Source of the DNA: Bdellovibrio sp.
GTDB lineage: Bacteria > Bdellovibrionota > Bdellovibrionia > Bdellovibrionales > Bdellovibrionaceae
Direction: 5' to 3'
Assembly: GCA_025359945.1 (NCBI GenBank)
Contig: JANYDD010000012.1
Coordinates: forward strand, 1 to 64,000
DNA length: 64,000 bases
The position numbers and the translations under genes are program-made. The stretch's first letter is position 1. Each line of letters begins with the position of its first letter. The notes beneath the pieces are model-generated. The model was not told the DNA's origin. It searched no databases and saw only the letters and a list, made by a program, of their open reading frames with translations. Positions 1 through 9,439 of the stretch are shown here, piece by piece.

Positions 1-71
1 GCTTTTACAGCGCGTACTCTCATATCTTCTAGGGTTTGATGGTCTAATTTTCTGCCGTCAGTTTTTTTCAT
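1..71 (-). CDS. IS630-family transposase, N-terminus (runs off the window)
   Basis: The minus-strand reading frame begins with ATG at position 71 and runs leftward off the window with no stop, giving 23 residues that start MKKTDGRKLDHQTLEDMR. The KTDGRKLDH start followed by a helix-turn-helix is typical of IS630-family (Tc1/mariner-like) transposases. Only the N-terminus is visible, so it cannot be said whether the copy is intact, and the inverted repeat was not located. The 230 bases to its right hold no gene and may include the end of the element. Confidence 0.7.
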   Translation of the reverse strand, partial: MKKTDGRKLDHQTLEDMRVRAVK

Positions 72-304
72 AACCAATTAAAACATATCTGAAAATTAAA
101 TCAATGTTTATGTATACTATCTAACGCACTTATTAATAGAGGGGCTTTAGCCATCTGACCATTTTCATGTCCACCTGGAAAATAGTCAACTGGTACTGAA
201 AGTCAAAACCCACGCTACCGCCTACGGTGGACTTAAATATAAAAATTAAAAAGTTTTATTCTGGCAAAATTTTTTAAAATCTCTTTTGAAACTAGCCTAA
301 GAAA

Positions 305-2200
305 TCACAGCGGCGGCTTCGCACCTGGAGCTTCGTTCAACGGCGATACCCATAAACGGATAATATCGCGCAGGTCTTTATTCATTAGGCCCGCGTTGGT
401 GTTCGGCATAGGCGCTAATTTATTATTTGTTCTTGAAACGATGACGCTACCGTCCCCGTCCGAGGCCACGCGTTTAATATCTTGATATTCAAACAATCGA
501 ACCTGCTGAAAGCCGGGCGCATTGGTTCCCTGATGGCAAACAGCGCAGTTATTTGTAAGCACCGAAGTTTGCGAACTGGCGGCGCCCGTCAACATCGAAA
601 AAGTGACGGCTCCAACGGGGTTGCTATACTGAACAAAGTTACTGGCCGGAGAAATATTTCCAGCGGCGTCGCGTACAAAAACATAAACGTATCGCGTGCC
701 GCCGCCGTTAAATCCAACGGTGTTGGGTTTTGCTTTTTCGTTTTCTAAATCCCATCTCCAACATGAATCTCCGTAAAAAGGTCTTGCAGGAGCAACTCCC
801 TGATTCACTGCCGCTGCAGTATCAATGATGCAATAGCCTGTGACATCGGTATCCCACGCAGCAGTCCCAGTGGGATTTTGAATGGTCAAATTTCCAAGCG
901 GCAAACCGGTTTTCACTGTGCCAGCAAAGACCTTGGCCGCCACAGGACTTTGAGTATCCAAAGTGATCGCCACTGGTAAAGCCGATGTGTTGATCACTAA
1001 TCCTGAATTTGCGACCCATAAATAATACGTTCGTGGTCCATCGGCACCAGGAATATTCATAGTGGTGGGCCTAGTTAAATACCATCCGTTCACAGGGCCG
1101 ACACCGCCCACACATACGGCTTCAGTATTCGCTGGCGCGGTGGGCGATGTGCTTAGGCACCAACGAATCGCGCTGTAGTCCCGAGTGATCGTTATTTGTG
1201 CCGTCGGTGGCGATCCTGCTGAAATAAATTGTGTGCCTTTGACTCCGTTCACATCGGTTAAGCGCAGAACCGGAGCAATAGGAATTTGTGTGTCCGAAGC
1301 CTCGCTAGTCGGAGTCATCCTTCGAAAATAAAGACTAAAAACATCGCCCGTCGATACAGGATCGACCAGCGTCACTGCGTTTCCATCCATGAGTGATTGA
1401 GGCACATTGCTGACTTTATTAAATACAGAAATTTTTGAGATCGGCACAAAAGTGGTCTGCGACGCCACTAACTTTTTATTGATATAAATGTACAGAGCCT
1501 CGGTCAGTATTTGAGCTTTTTGATCTTTGACTTGAATTCTTGGATTGGAAAAAACGTAACCTTGAACCTTGCCGTTCAAAATATAAGTCTTCACGCTCAA
1601 CAAAACTTTTACCGGCACGGCGCGATTCATGGTGGCATCAACGTCACCAGCGATATCCAAATCCCAAGATAAATCTTGAACTGGATTTCCGGTTTTAGCA
1701 TAAATCAGCGGTGCCGGTTTTGCGGCCGTCAAAAAAGATTCCAGATCTTCGGAATTACCTGAACTGGCCAAGCAGTTCAAATAGTTGTCTTCAGCTTTTG
1801 GCCAAGTGACGTTTAAAGAATCCACCGAATTTTTATTTTGTGGTCCAGTGTTCGGCTGCTTGTGACCAGGATTTGTAGCCATGTAAGAAACTTTGGACAA
1901 TCCTGTCGCCTGAAATGCTTGGTACGCCAGGGTTAAATCTGAGTCCGCGAATTGCCCCAACCCTACCCCACCCGGAACGTGACACTCTTTACAATTAGCT
2001 TGAACAAAAGGCGCTACGGTTTTTCCGTAGTCGGCAATAATTTGGGACTCACACAATGAATTTTGCACCGTCGCCACTTGCGACGAAGCTGTCTGCATTA
2101 GCTCGTGACGAGAACTACAGTTGTTAAAAGCAAAAAGCAAAAGCGGTCCGATCAGTGTAAGGCCGATGCTGATTTTTTTCGAACGCATAACTTTTTTCAT
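305..2200 (-). CDS. Exported lipoprotein with two CxxCH heme sites
   Basis: 631 residues. The N-terminus has basic residues, a hydrophobic stretch and Cys28 in the context FAFNNC, so it is probably a lipoprotein with an unusual lipobox. CKECH (C70-C73-H74) lies near the N-terminus and CAVCH (C552-C555-H556) near the C-terminus; a Met in LAPMPN (about residue 598) could be the sixth heme ligand of the second site. The long middle looks beta-rich and Ig-like. It is the last gene of a five-gene minus-strand operon and a clear paralogue of the gene just upstream (29-bp gap), sharing architecture and the motif YIYINKKL/YIFINGKL. The substrate is unknown; an envelope electron-transfer or redox-sensing role is inferred. 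Confidence 0.8.
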   Translation of the reverse strand: MKKVMRSKKISIGLTLIGPLLLFAFNNCSSRHELMQTASSQVATVQNSLCESQIIADYGKTVAPFVQANCKECHVPGGVGLGQFADSDLTLAYQAFQATGLSKVSYMATNPGHKQPNTGPQNKNSVDSLNVTWPKAEDNYLNCLASSGNSEDLESFLTAAKPAPLIYAKTGNPVQDLSWDLDIAGDVDATMNRAVPVKVLLSVKTYILNGKVQGYVFSNPRIQVKDQKAQILTEALYIYINKKLVASQTTFVPISKISVFNKVSNVPQSLMDGNAVTLVDPVSTGDVFSLYFRRMTPTSEASDTQIPIAPVLRLTDVNGVKGTQFISAGSPPTAQITITRDYSAIRWCLSTSPTAPANTEAVCVGGVGPVNGWYLTRPTTMNIPGADGPRTYYLWVANSGLVINTSALPVAITLDTQSPVAAKVFAGTVKTGLPLGNLTIQNPTGTAAWDTDVTGYCIIDTAAAVNQGVAPARPFYGDSCWRWDLENEKAKPNTVGFNGGGTRYVYVFVRDAAGNISPASNFVQYSNPVGAVTFSMLTGAASSQTSVLTNNCAVCHQGTNAPGFQQVRLFEYQDIKRVASDGDGSVIVSRTNNKLAPMPNTNAGLMNKDLRDIIRLWVSPLNEAPGAKPPL

Positions 2201-2229
2201 CTTTGTTTCGTTCCTAGTGTTTCTTTTTC

Positions 2230-4242
2230 CTACTGCACTTTATTAACAAACCATAAATTCAGAAGTCGCTTTTCTGTATCGCTTAAAGGATAAACGCCCT
2301 GATGCGCGCCTTGAGTTCGCAAGTGTTCCGGCAAAACAAACAGTGATCCATCCGCGCTCTTTTTTTGAATACCGCTGACGCCTAAGTTCACTCCGGTCTC
2401 CCAAAAATTAATTTTAACGACGCTGACATTTGTAGTGTTATGGCAGGTGGCGCATTTTTTTCCTAAGACGCCGGTTGGTTTTGTAGCATCTTGTAGCTGC
2501 GTGAGCCTTAATGTTTGCAAAGTCGAGTTATCGACCATCCAAGTATTTGTATCTTGGAAACTACTTTTGCTAGAAACCACTGGCCGCAAAACATCAGCAG
2601 CACCTGCCCTAGTATTTTTTGAAACGTTTCCTGCCTGGTCTTTAACGAAAACAGAAATGTAGCGCTTAAAACTTCCGGTCAAACCATAAACTGACGGCTT
2701 AACAATGCGATCCACCGCGGCCCCGTTCTGAGAGGTATTCACAAATCGATAATCCACTTCTTTAAAGCACGGATTGTTCGCACTGATCGCCTGATCTGGA
2801 GGTGGAACATCGGAATCCATCACACACCAAACCAACGGAGAAGCATCAACCACATCGGTCACAGACAAGGTCACAATTTGTGTCCCCGTCGCACCATCAA
2901 TTCGATCTTGGTTTAAAGGATCGGCTTGGTAGGTCACATTTAAAATCTTGGGCGTCGCAGGCGCAGTCGCATCGTATTTCACCGTAAATTTCGCGGGCGG
3001 GCTGATCATTAAATTGGTGTCAGCGATATAAACATAAAAAGAATATGAAGTGCCATCGACGGGAACGCCAGCCATCGACAAATTGAAATCAGAAATGGAA
3101 AAAGAACTGGTCGCGCATGGAGCAGGGTTGCACACAAACCAACCCGCTTGAGTGTTTGCCAAACCCACGCGCCCCACACAATCGGCTCGCGAAGAACTAG
3201 GTGCCGTCGCAGAAGTTGTTAAACAGTATTGACTGACTTTTACTTTCGGATCCACCGAGAAACTGACAGTCCCAGCTTTAGAATTGACTGGATTCATAAA
3301 TGTCGGAGTCTGTGTCAATGTAGCCGCTGGTGGCAATGGTGGTTTGTCTGCACGATTGATCTGATTAAAACTTCTAAAATAAATCGAGATCATATCTTTG
3401 TTGCTGACCTGGGGTAAGTTCACCACAAAGCCTGTCCCCGTTTTACTCTCTGCCCAGGTTTTGAATTCGATTCCGGTAATTGTCGCCGAGACCTGCGCAT
3501 AGTCGGTCAGTTCGGGGATAAGTTTGCCATTGATAAATATATAAATTCCGTCGACAGAAACTTGGTCGATTCCGTTCTGAGCTCGAACTTGCAATTTATT
3601 AAACAAGTATCCAGAGGGTCTGGTAGCTCCCGTTGGATAATTTAATTTTACTTCCAACTGAAGGTCGATATTCAGTTGCGGGCTACCGGGGACAAGATCC
3701 TTGGGATTGTTCAGCGACCAATTTAATAATTGAAATTTAGTATTCGAAAAATAGGCCGCGTCGGCCACTTTTCCCATGGTTTCAAAAGACTGATCTTGGA
3801 TTTCATTGCCCGCCATACAGCTGTCATAAAGACTTTGCGTTCTTTTCCAAAACACTCCCAACGTGTCGAAGGGAACTTGTTGTGCAGGCCCGGTCACCCC
3901 TTTGGCGTGAACTGGATCGATGGCGTTTTTATAAAGTTTGGCGTGCCCTAATTTTTGAAATGCTTGAAATGCGGCCATCGAGTCATCCGCAGCAAATTTA
4001 TACGGAGATATTCCGGCTTCGTTATGACAAGTCTGACACGAATTTGAACGAGTCAAATACGGATAATAATTGTTATCAAAATCCGTTTTTAAAAACTGAT
4101 CGCACGAGGCTCCTTGGATTTGCGAAACTTCCTGAAAGCCGGTGGAGTGCTGAGCACAATTGTTAAATGAAAACATCAGGACTAGCCCCAGCAGGCTAAT
4201 TCCAATCAGCTTAGATTTTTGCAGCGAACGTTTCACAATCAA
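2230..4242 (-). CDS. Exported lipoprotein with two CxxCH heme sites (paralogue)
   Basis: 670 residues. The signal region ends in FSFNNC with Cys29 as the probable lipidated residue. CQTCH (C69-C72-H73) and CATCH (C597-C600-H601) flank a long beta-rich middle that contains YIFINGKL and Ig-like stretches such as YISVFVKDQAGNVS. The downstream gene has the same layout, so the two arose by tandem duplication. The start lies 5 bases after the stop of the Tat-exported protein, which implies co-transcription and probable translational coupling. Heme attachment at both sites is inferred from the motif and from the nearby System II maturation genes ccsA and resB. The precise function is not recognised. 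Confidence 0.8.
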   Translation of the reverse strand: MIVKRSLQKSKLIGISLLGLVLMFSFNNCAQHSTGFQEVSQIQGASCDQFLKTDFDNNYYPYLTRSNSCQTCHNEAGISPYKFAADDSMAAFQAFQKLGHAKLYKNAIDPVHAKGVTGPAQQVPFDTLGVFWKRTQSLYDSCMAGNEIQDQSFETMGKVADAAYFSNTKFQLLNWSLNNPKDLVPGSPQLNIDLQLEVKLNYPTGATRPSGYLFNKLQVRAQNGIDQVSVDGIYIFINGKLIPELTDYAQVSATITGIEFKTWAESKTGTGFVVNLPQVSNKDMISIYFRSFNQINRADKPPLPPAATLTQTPTFMNPVNSKAGTVSFSVDPKVKVSQYCLTTSATAPSSSRADCVGRVGLANTQAGWFVCNPAPCATSSFSISDFNLSMAGVPVDGTSYSFYVYIADTNLMISPPAKFTVKYDATAPATPKILNVTYQADPLNQDRIDGATGTQIVTLSVTDVVDASPLVWCVMDSDVPPPDQAISANNPCFKEVDYRFVNTSQNGAAVDRIVKPSVYGLTGSFKRYISVFVKDQAGNVSKNTRAGAADVLRPVVSSKSSFQDTNTWMVDNSTLQTLRLTQLQDATKPTGVLGKKCATCHNTTNVSVVKINFWETGVNLGVSGIQKKSADGSLFVLPEHLRTQGAHQGVYPLSDTEKRLLNLWFVNKVQ

Positions 4243-4247
4243 CTTCC

Positions 4248-5753
4248 TTAGCTTTTTACTCGGATTACTTTTTTTCTAGTATCGACATCGTTTAAAATTC
4301 GGTTTTTTTCTAAATAATCAAATTGGTTATTCCAAGCGGCATAATTGGCAAAAACTCCGCTGGCCGACATGATCGGGTTATTCCCAGTAATAAACTCTCC
4401 GTCAGCGGCTTCGCCGTCGGTAAATCCACCGATCTGATTTGGAAATTTAATATTGTCGACAATCACAGGGCGTTTTGCCGGGTCATACAAGAACATATAA
4501 AGTACACCGGCAATCCCACGGTCTGACATCCAAGCGCCAGTGACGTCGTCAGTTTGAGTCGACGTCGTGGCACCATCCGCGCAGACATAGATAAAACATT
4601 TTTTCTTTAAAAGCTCGGCGGTCTTTAAAATTTTTCCGACGATCACACCGGCTTCAAAATCTTTTGTGTTTCCTAACGTTCTGCTACCGTTGTGGTAATC
4701 GTAGCCACCTAAGTTAATATTGATCGTTGCTGCGTTTCCTTGCAGGCCATTGTAAACCAGCGCCGCAATGACCGAGTTATTAGTTTCCCAAATATTATTC
4801 AATGGTCCGGCCATAGGCCCTGCGAAAGGATTGACGTCGCCGCCTTTTCCTTTGATCAGATCCGCATTTTTCACTCCCAAACAAGAAAGCATTTGTTGCA
4901 ATGATTCAGTGCCTGGGACCGAAGCTAATTTTCTAACTTGCGAGCTTGAAAGATTTCCGACTAATTTGGCCAGACTTTGTTTTTGCTGGTCCGTAAGATT
5001 GATGCGAGTGTCACTGCCGTCATCTTTTTTTGCCAGAAGACTTGAGGTATATCCCAAAGCTCCGGTCAGATCGTCTAATTTTCTAACCACAAAAGGCGCT
5101 GGCGGAGGAGTCAGTGCCGACTTCTGACTGATCCCAGTCAACGTTCCTGAAGTTCCTAGATTCTGCAATTTACTTCCGGCCAATCCCATTTTGACTACGG
5201 CGCCCGTCACATCAAAGGGATTATCTGACGAATCATCCGTACTAGATGCTGGCATATACAAAAATGCGGTTTTATCTAAAGCGGGATTTCTTGGTAAGCC
5301 TTCAGTTGCAATTGCATTGCTTTGTGTGGTTCTCATGCCGTGCAAAAATTTGCTGGTGGGAATTGTGGTCGTGGCTCCAACAGCAGGTCCACTGAATTCA
5401 ACCCCACCAAATTCCACGACGGGTTTAAATGACTTATTGGGACCTGAACCCAAACCGATTCTTCGATAACCCAAACCTAAATACTCGCCGTCCAGTCTGC
5501 GCAAAGCTAACTGGCTGGCCAGCGAGGGACCCCCTGCTAAATTAATTGTAATAAACGGAATCATTCCAGTCGACGACTGAAGACAATCAGCGGTCTGGGC
5601 CTCAGCTTGTGAACTAGCTAAAAGTTGAACTAGCGAAGGCGCTACAGCCCAAGCCGAAAATGGAATTAGTCCAGTCGCCAAAAAATCACGTCGGGTGACG
5701 GGCTTGCCGTGTCCAAGTGTGGCCCAGAATGGGATTTTTTTATTTGTACTCAT
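4248..5753 (-). CDS. Tat-exported protein, DUF1501/DUF1552-like
   Basis: 501 residues from the ATG at 5753. I chose this ATG over one 21 bases upstream because an AGGGGA ribosome site lies 9 bases before it and inside the longer reading. A twin-arginine motif (TRRDFL, about residue 21) and a hydrophobic stretch ending in AEAQ mark Tat export. Known DUF1501 and DUF1552 proteins are also Tat-exported and sit beside CxxCH proteins of the DUF1585/1588/1592 group, and this context matches, but the family call rests on signal and neighbours more than on motifs. Tat export suggests that it folds, perhaps around a cofactor, in the cytoplasm. It is the third gene of the cytochrome operon. Confidence 0.65.
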   Translation of the reverse strand: MSTNKKIPFWATLGHGKPVTRRDFLATGLIPFSAWAVAPSLVQLLASSQAEAQTADCLQSSTGMIPFITINLAGGPSLASQLALRRLDGEYLGLGYRRIGLGSGPNKSFKPVVEFGGVEFSGPAVGATTTIPTSKFLHGMRTTQSNAIATEGLPRNPALDKTAFLYMPASSTDDSSDNPFDVTGAVVKMGLAGSKLQNLGTSGTLTGISQKSALTPPPAPFVVRKLDDLTGALGYTSSLLAKKDDGSDTRINLTDQQKQSLAKLVGNLSSSQVRKLASVPGTESLQQMLSCLGVKNADLIKGKGGDVNPFAGPMAGPLNNIWETNNSVIAALVYNGLQGNAATININLGGYDYHNGSRTLGNTKDFEAGVIVGKILKTAELLKKKCFIYVCADGATTSTQTDDVTGAWMSDRGIAGVLYMFLYDPAKRPVIVDNIKFPNQIGGFTDGEAADGEFITGNNPIMSASGVFANYAAWNNQFDYLEKNRILNDVDTRKKVIRVKS

Positions 5754-5785
5754 ACAGAGTTCCCCTTTTTTCATTCAACAAAATT

Positions 5786-6532
5786 CTAATAAACCAAAGC
5801 ATCAAAACTGGACAGCATTGCACTACATAGCCCAACCAAAAAAAGTCGAGTTTGATTGATTGGCGTGTCTGATGGACTTGATCCATATTCGCTCAACATC
5901 ACTTGCCGAATTTGCGCCAGTTCATCGGATGCAATGTTTCGATTCCAAAACGAACGCGACATTCGGGTAGAAGCTGCATCCAAGGCCGCACCAGAAATTT
6001 TGTCCGGAGTGGCCAGTAAATTAATCTCGTTAAAAAAGTTTCTGGATTCAGGAGCTAAATTGCTTTCACGGTCATAAAGTTTATTACAAACGCTTAAAGA
6101 CAAATTCGTTGTTGAAACCAATTGTGGACCGTTCATCAAGGACAAATCCTGCACCGATGGCAAAGACCCTTTTCGAGTTTCGTAACTTTGCGCAATCTCC
6201 ATATCCAAGGGATCCCGTGCCGAAGAAATGGTATCCGCACTAGTTGAATCTAAATCTCCAGAAGTTGTGGCTGATTCGATGCCGGTCACTGACAACATAT
6301 TTTTAAATTGCTGTTCGCTAGTCAGCATCATCACTGGAAGTTCTGGTTTTTCCGAAGTTGCTGAAGTGAGGGCAGAGTGGATTTCAAAATTTTGTAAATT
6401 TTGAAATCCCGTTCTTCCACAGTTAAATCCAAACACCAATGTAAATCCGGCCATAGCGCCCCAACGAATGGTGTTTGAGTGCTTGATAATTTTTAACCAG
6501 CTGACTGGCTTTTTTATTGTCCCGTTTCTCAT
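5786..6532 (-). CDS. Small exported lipoprotein of unknown function
   Basis: 248 residues. After a basic N-terminus and a hydrophobic helix there is FGFNC (Cys at about residue 38), a probable lipidation site resembling the FNNC of the two downstream lipoproteins. No CxxCH and no known domain were recognised. The gene lies between the LamG/CxxCH gene (12-base gap) and the Tat-exported gene (32-base gap), so it is very likely part of the same secreted complex. A structural or anchoring subunit is a guess. The start follows a plausible upstream purine-rich stretch (AAGAGGTTAATGCC), with the ATG at 6532. Confidence 0.7.
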   Translation of the reverse strand: MRNGTIKKPVSWLKIIKHSNTIRWGAMAGFTLVFGFNCGRTGFQNLQNFEIHSALTSATSEKPELPVMMLTSEQQFKNMLSVTGIESATTSGDLDSTSADTISSARDPLDMEIAQSYETRKGSLPSVQDLSLMNGPQLVSTTNLSLSVCNKLYDRESNLAPESRNFFNEINLLATPDKISGAALDAASTRMSRSFWNRNIASDELAQIRQVMLSEYGSSPSDTPINQTRLFLVGLCSAMLSSFDALVY

Positions 6533-6544
6533 GGCATTAACCTC

Positions 6545-9079
6545 TTAGGGCTTTATGCATCGACTGTTCGATGCATACTGCTGAAATAAAAATCTAAGAC
6601 TGTATCCGTTCGATTCAAAAGCATCCGCGTAGTTGTTCACCAACGGCTTAATTTCTTCGTATTTGTACCCTTCGCGAGGTAAACAAACGGCCTCGTAAAC
6701 ACGCTTCGACAGACATTGAGAAAATCTCTTTGAATCGGAAATCATGCGACCAAACTGACCCACTCCGATGCCGCCGCGAGCTTGCGGACCCCGCCATCCG
6801 AACAGCGCTTTATTTTTGTCGCCCATCGCGTAGTTAAAAAAACTCTCGTCCTTCAGGCGGTAACCTTCTGGGCTAGTGCGATAGTTGTGATTTAATTTAT
6901 TCACCACACCTGAGCTGACCGACTGCGGAGTATTAAAAACAGTTGCCGTTGGATCGGGATCTTGATTGGGGTCTGCAGCCGAACCTATATAGTCATCAAA
7001 AACATAAGGGTCAGTGCTAGCCATCACTCGCGGGATTTGGCCGTCTTTGTATTGATGACTTGCATGTTTGTCGGCGTGACGAACAACTCCGATTCCGGTG
7101 TCGGCATCAAAAGCAAAGTCAAATTTGGCGAAAGCTCCGCGCATTCCGTCCATCACCGTGTGACAGCCTTTGCACGAGGTCTCGAATTTATTAGCGTCTC
7201 CGCCTGGGCGCCGATCAATATCGCGTCCGATGCGCGAGGCCGACGCCGAAGTATCTGCAGCTTCATTCATTTCGGTGCACAAGAATTGTTTAAAAGTATA
7301 TTCCACCAAGCGTCGGTTGGTTCCTGCAATCGCATGTTCGCTTAAAAAAGCTCGCGAAGTGAGAAGACCTGCAGGATCGGGATGGGATTCTATAGTGCCC
7401 GTAAAGTTGGTCACCATTTTTTGTCCGTCTCGTTTTTGTAAAACTTTGCCGATATCCCAACCATTTTTAGGATCACCCAGTGCTTCATAGTGATTGTTGG
7501 TCTCATAAATATCTTTTTTAAAATCTTGCGGAACATCGGCCATTTTGGGATCAGCGGCGTAGTAGAAATCACCGGTTAATAAAAGTTTTGCGTTCAGCTG
7601 ATCTCGAGTGACGCCAATAAAAGTCGCTGCAAAATCATTCAGCGGAGCGCGGATTGTCTGATCGCGATTAGACATTTTCAAAGCCATATTTTTTACAGTT
7701 GTATTTAAGAATCCAGGATGACCCTTTTCACCAAGACCGACGTCACCAGTAATCACTTGTGCGGCCCGAATTCGGTCACCTGCTTTAATATATCCTTCCA
7801 TGCGAATCACATCGGGGTGATCCACGGGAATATTCATGCCGGTTAAACGACTGGCCATCTTTCGCGCCATCATTCTTTCAGGCGAAATGGCTGAAAATGC
7901 GTCGGGCTTAACACTTAAGTTTTTTTCGACGTTTAGTAATCGGTTGTCACCCAAGATCTCGGTTTCGCTAAACCCTTGAGTGTAGATCGCCAAATGATAA
8001 ATCGAACCTGACCAGTTGGATTGATCTTTGACTAATTCTTCAACAAGTTTCTTTCCGTCATTTCCAAGCGATGCAACGTTATTCATTGGCACCAGATCAT
8101 TGCCCAGAACCAATCGTGCCGTAGAGAGCGGCGAAACCACGACTGCGGGGTTAATCACATAAGATGTTTTCACTCTATTTAAATAGATAGACACTAATCT
8201 TTTGCCGGGCTCGTAAGTGGCGATCAGTTCATTTCTTGCGCTAGGATTTTCATTCTCGTCGACGGAAATAAATGACGGCGCTGACTCAAAGTCTAAGGGA
8301 AACACAACACCTGTAGTTTTGACTTTAGCGCGCAGGCGAATCAAAATTTTTGATGGGCCAACTTCTCCCGCTCCACCGATCTGATAAACACCAAAGTTGG
8401 GAACCTGAACTGAAATATGATTTCCATTCGGTGTTGGGACCACTGTCGGTGATGAATTGGACAGACCAACAATTAAATTTCCAGAATGACCTTGTGACAA
8501 AAACGAATACGGGGTGCTGTCGATATCATTGCTTTTAAAAATACGATCGCCTTGAAAGGCAAACTGAGGTCGAAATCGAATCTGCAGCGAAAATCCATTT
8601 GTCCAAGTGTTGAGTTTACTGGCGGCAACACCCGAATCCAAAACGGTTCGATGACGTTGAGCTTTTGTGTAAGCGGGGGCCATATTATCGCCGTTCGGTT
8701 TATAGTTCAGCGTAATAAATCCCATCTCTGGAAAGACGCTTGTGCCAAAAGAATAATTAGTTCGTAAAGGAACGGGGTTGGGGTCTGTGGGAAGCAGTTT
8801 TTCAGGCAATAAATTTCCGTCAGCGTTCGGAGTTAAATTCAATGCTGGCGCAACGCCTGACTTATCTGCAATGGCTCCGGCCGCATTCAAAGTTGCATCA
8901 TCAAAAGTATAGATGGCCTGAGCACCGCTGTCGTCTCCGCCAAAGTAATAGTCACGCAACGCTAAACCTTGCGAGGAATATAATCCGAAACCAGCAGCGA
9001 ATACCGCAGCAATCTTTTTAGAAGTGATGATTGTCCAGGTCCTAGAATTTTGGCCCAGAACCCGTTTCAGAGTCTTCAT
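6545..9079 (-). CDS. Exported LamG-like protein with CxxCH motif (DUF1588-like C-terminal half)
   Basis: 844 residues and the first gene of the minus-strand operon. An N-terminal hydrophobic segment ends near GLALRDY. Residues of roughly 45-375 resemble a LamG/concanavalin A-like fold (YTFDDATLN, FSLQIRFRP, GSIYHLAIYTQGFSETEI). The C-terminal part holds CKGCHTVMDGMRGAFAKFDF, the mono-heme motif pattern of the DUF1588/DUF1592-type proteins of planctomycetes and myxobacteria. An AGGGAG-type ribosome site precedes the ATG at 9079. It may combine glycan or surface binding with a c-type heme. The family resemblance is clear in motif order but is my reading rather than a search result. Confidence 0.7.
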   Translation of the reverse strand: MKTLKRVLGQNSRTWTIITSKKIAAVFAAGFGLYSSQGLALRDYYFGGDDSGAQAIYTFDDATLNAAGAIADKSGVAPALNLTPNADGNLLPEKLLPTDPNPVPLRTNYSFGTSVFPEMGFITLNYKPNGDNMAPAYTKAQRHRTVLDSGVAASKLNTWTNGFSLQIRFRPQFAFQGDRIFKSNDIDSTPYSFLSQGHSGNLIVGLSNSSPTVVPTPNGNHISVQVPNFGVYQIGGAGEVGPSKILIRLRAKVKTTGVVFPLDFESAPSFISVDENENPSARNELIATYEPGKRLVSIYLNRVKTSYVINPAVVVSPLSTARLVLGNDLVPMNNVASLGNDGKKLVEELVKDQSNWSGSIYHLAIYTQGFSETEILGDNRLLNVEKNLSVKPDAFSAISPERMMARKMASRLTGMNIPVDHPDVIRMEGYIKAGDRIRAAQVITGDVGLGEKGHPGFLNTTVKNMALKMSNRDQTIRAPLNDFAATFIGVTRDQLNAKLLLTGDFYYAADPKMADVPQDFKKDIYETNNHYEALGDPKNGWDIGKVLQKRDGQKMVTNFTGTIESHPDPAGLLTSRAFLSEHAIAGTNRRLVEYTFKQFLCTEMNEAADTSASASRIGRDIDRRPGGDANKFETSCKGCHTVMDGMRGAFAKFDFAFDADTGIGVVRHADKHASHQYKDGQIPRVMASTDPYVFDDYIGSAADPNQDPDPTATVFNTPQSVSSGVVNKLNHNYRTSPEGYRLKDESFFNYAMGDKNKALFGWRGPQARGGIGVGQFGRMISDSKRFSQCLSKRVYEAVCLPREGYKYEEIKPLVNNYADAFESNGYSLRFLFQQYASNSRCIKP

Positions 9080-9439
9080 AGAACTCCCTTAGTGTTTCTA
9101 ATATTTTAAGGGAGAACTTTGACTTTCTTGGAAACAAAATTAGGTTTTGTATCAACATGGGCTGGTTTATTTTTGTGCAAGTTTCGACAGAGTGTTGAAC
9201 TTTCAGTCGTCGTCAAAAAGTTAGAAATTATGCTGCCAAATATTCTGACACTTTTCAACTGGACCGTGATTTGCCTGTGAAAATTGAGCTTCAATTGAAA
9301 TTTCGAAGAGGCCATCTAAGGGTTTGAATCGCAACATCATTTTTGCGTTTTCGCAGCTGCAATTCGCGAATGAATTTGTCTTTGAAAAGCACTGTAAATG
9401 ATTTGACACCAGGCTTGAACCTTATCAAGACTAAGGGGC
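9080..9439. other. Divergent intergenic region
   Basis: 360 bases between the divergent cytochrome operon (minus) and the diheme barrel gene (plus). It must contain the promoters of both. Short open frames exist here on both strands but none has a convincing ribosome site or protein character. A TTGACA box occurs at 9403-9408 but no -10 box lies at a good distance from it, so no promoter is claimed. Confidence 0.6.

Noticed and set aside
9106-9409. Two overlapping minus-strand open frames in the divergent region
   Set aside because: Neither shows signal peptide, domain or ribosome site, and they cover the expected promoters.
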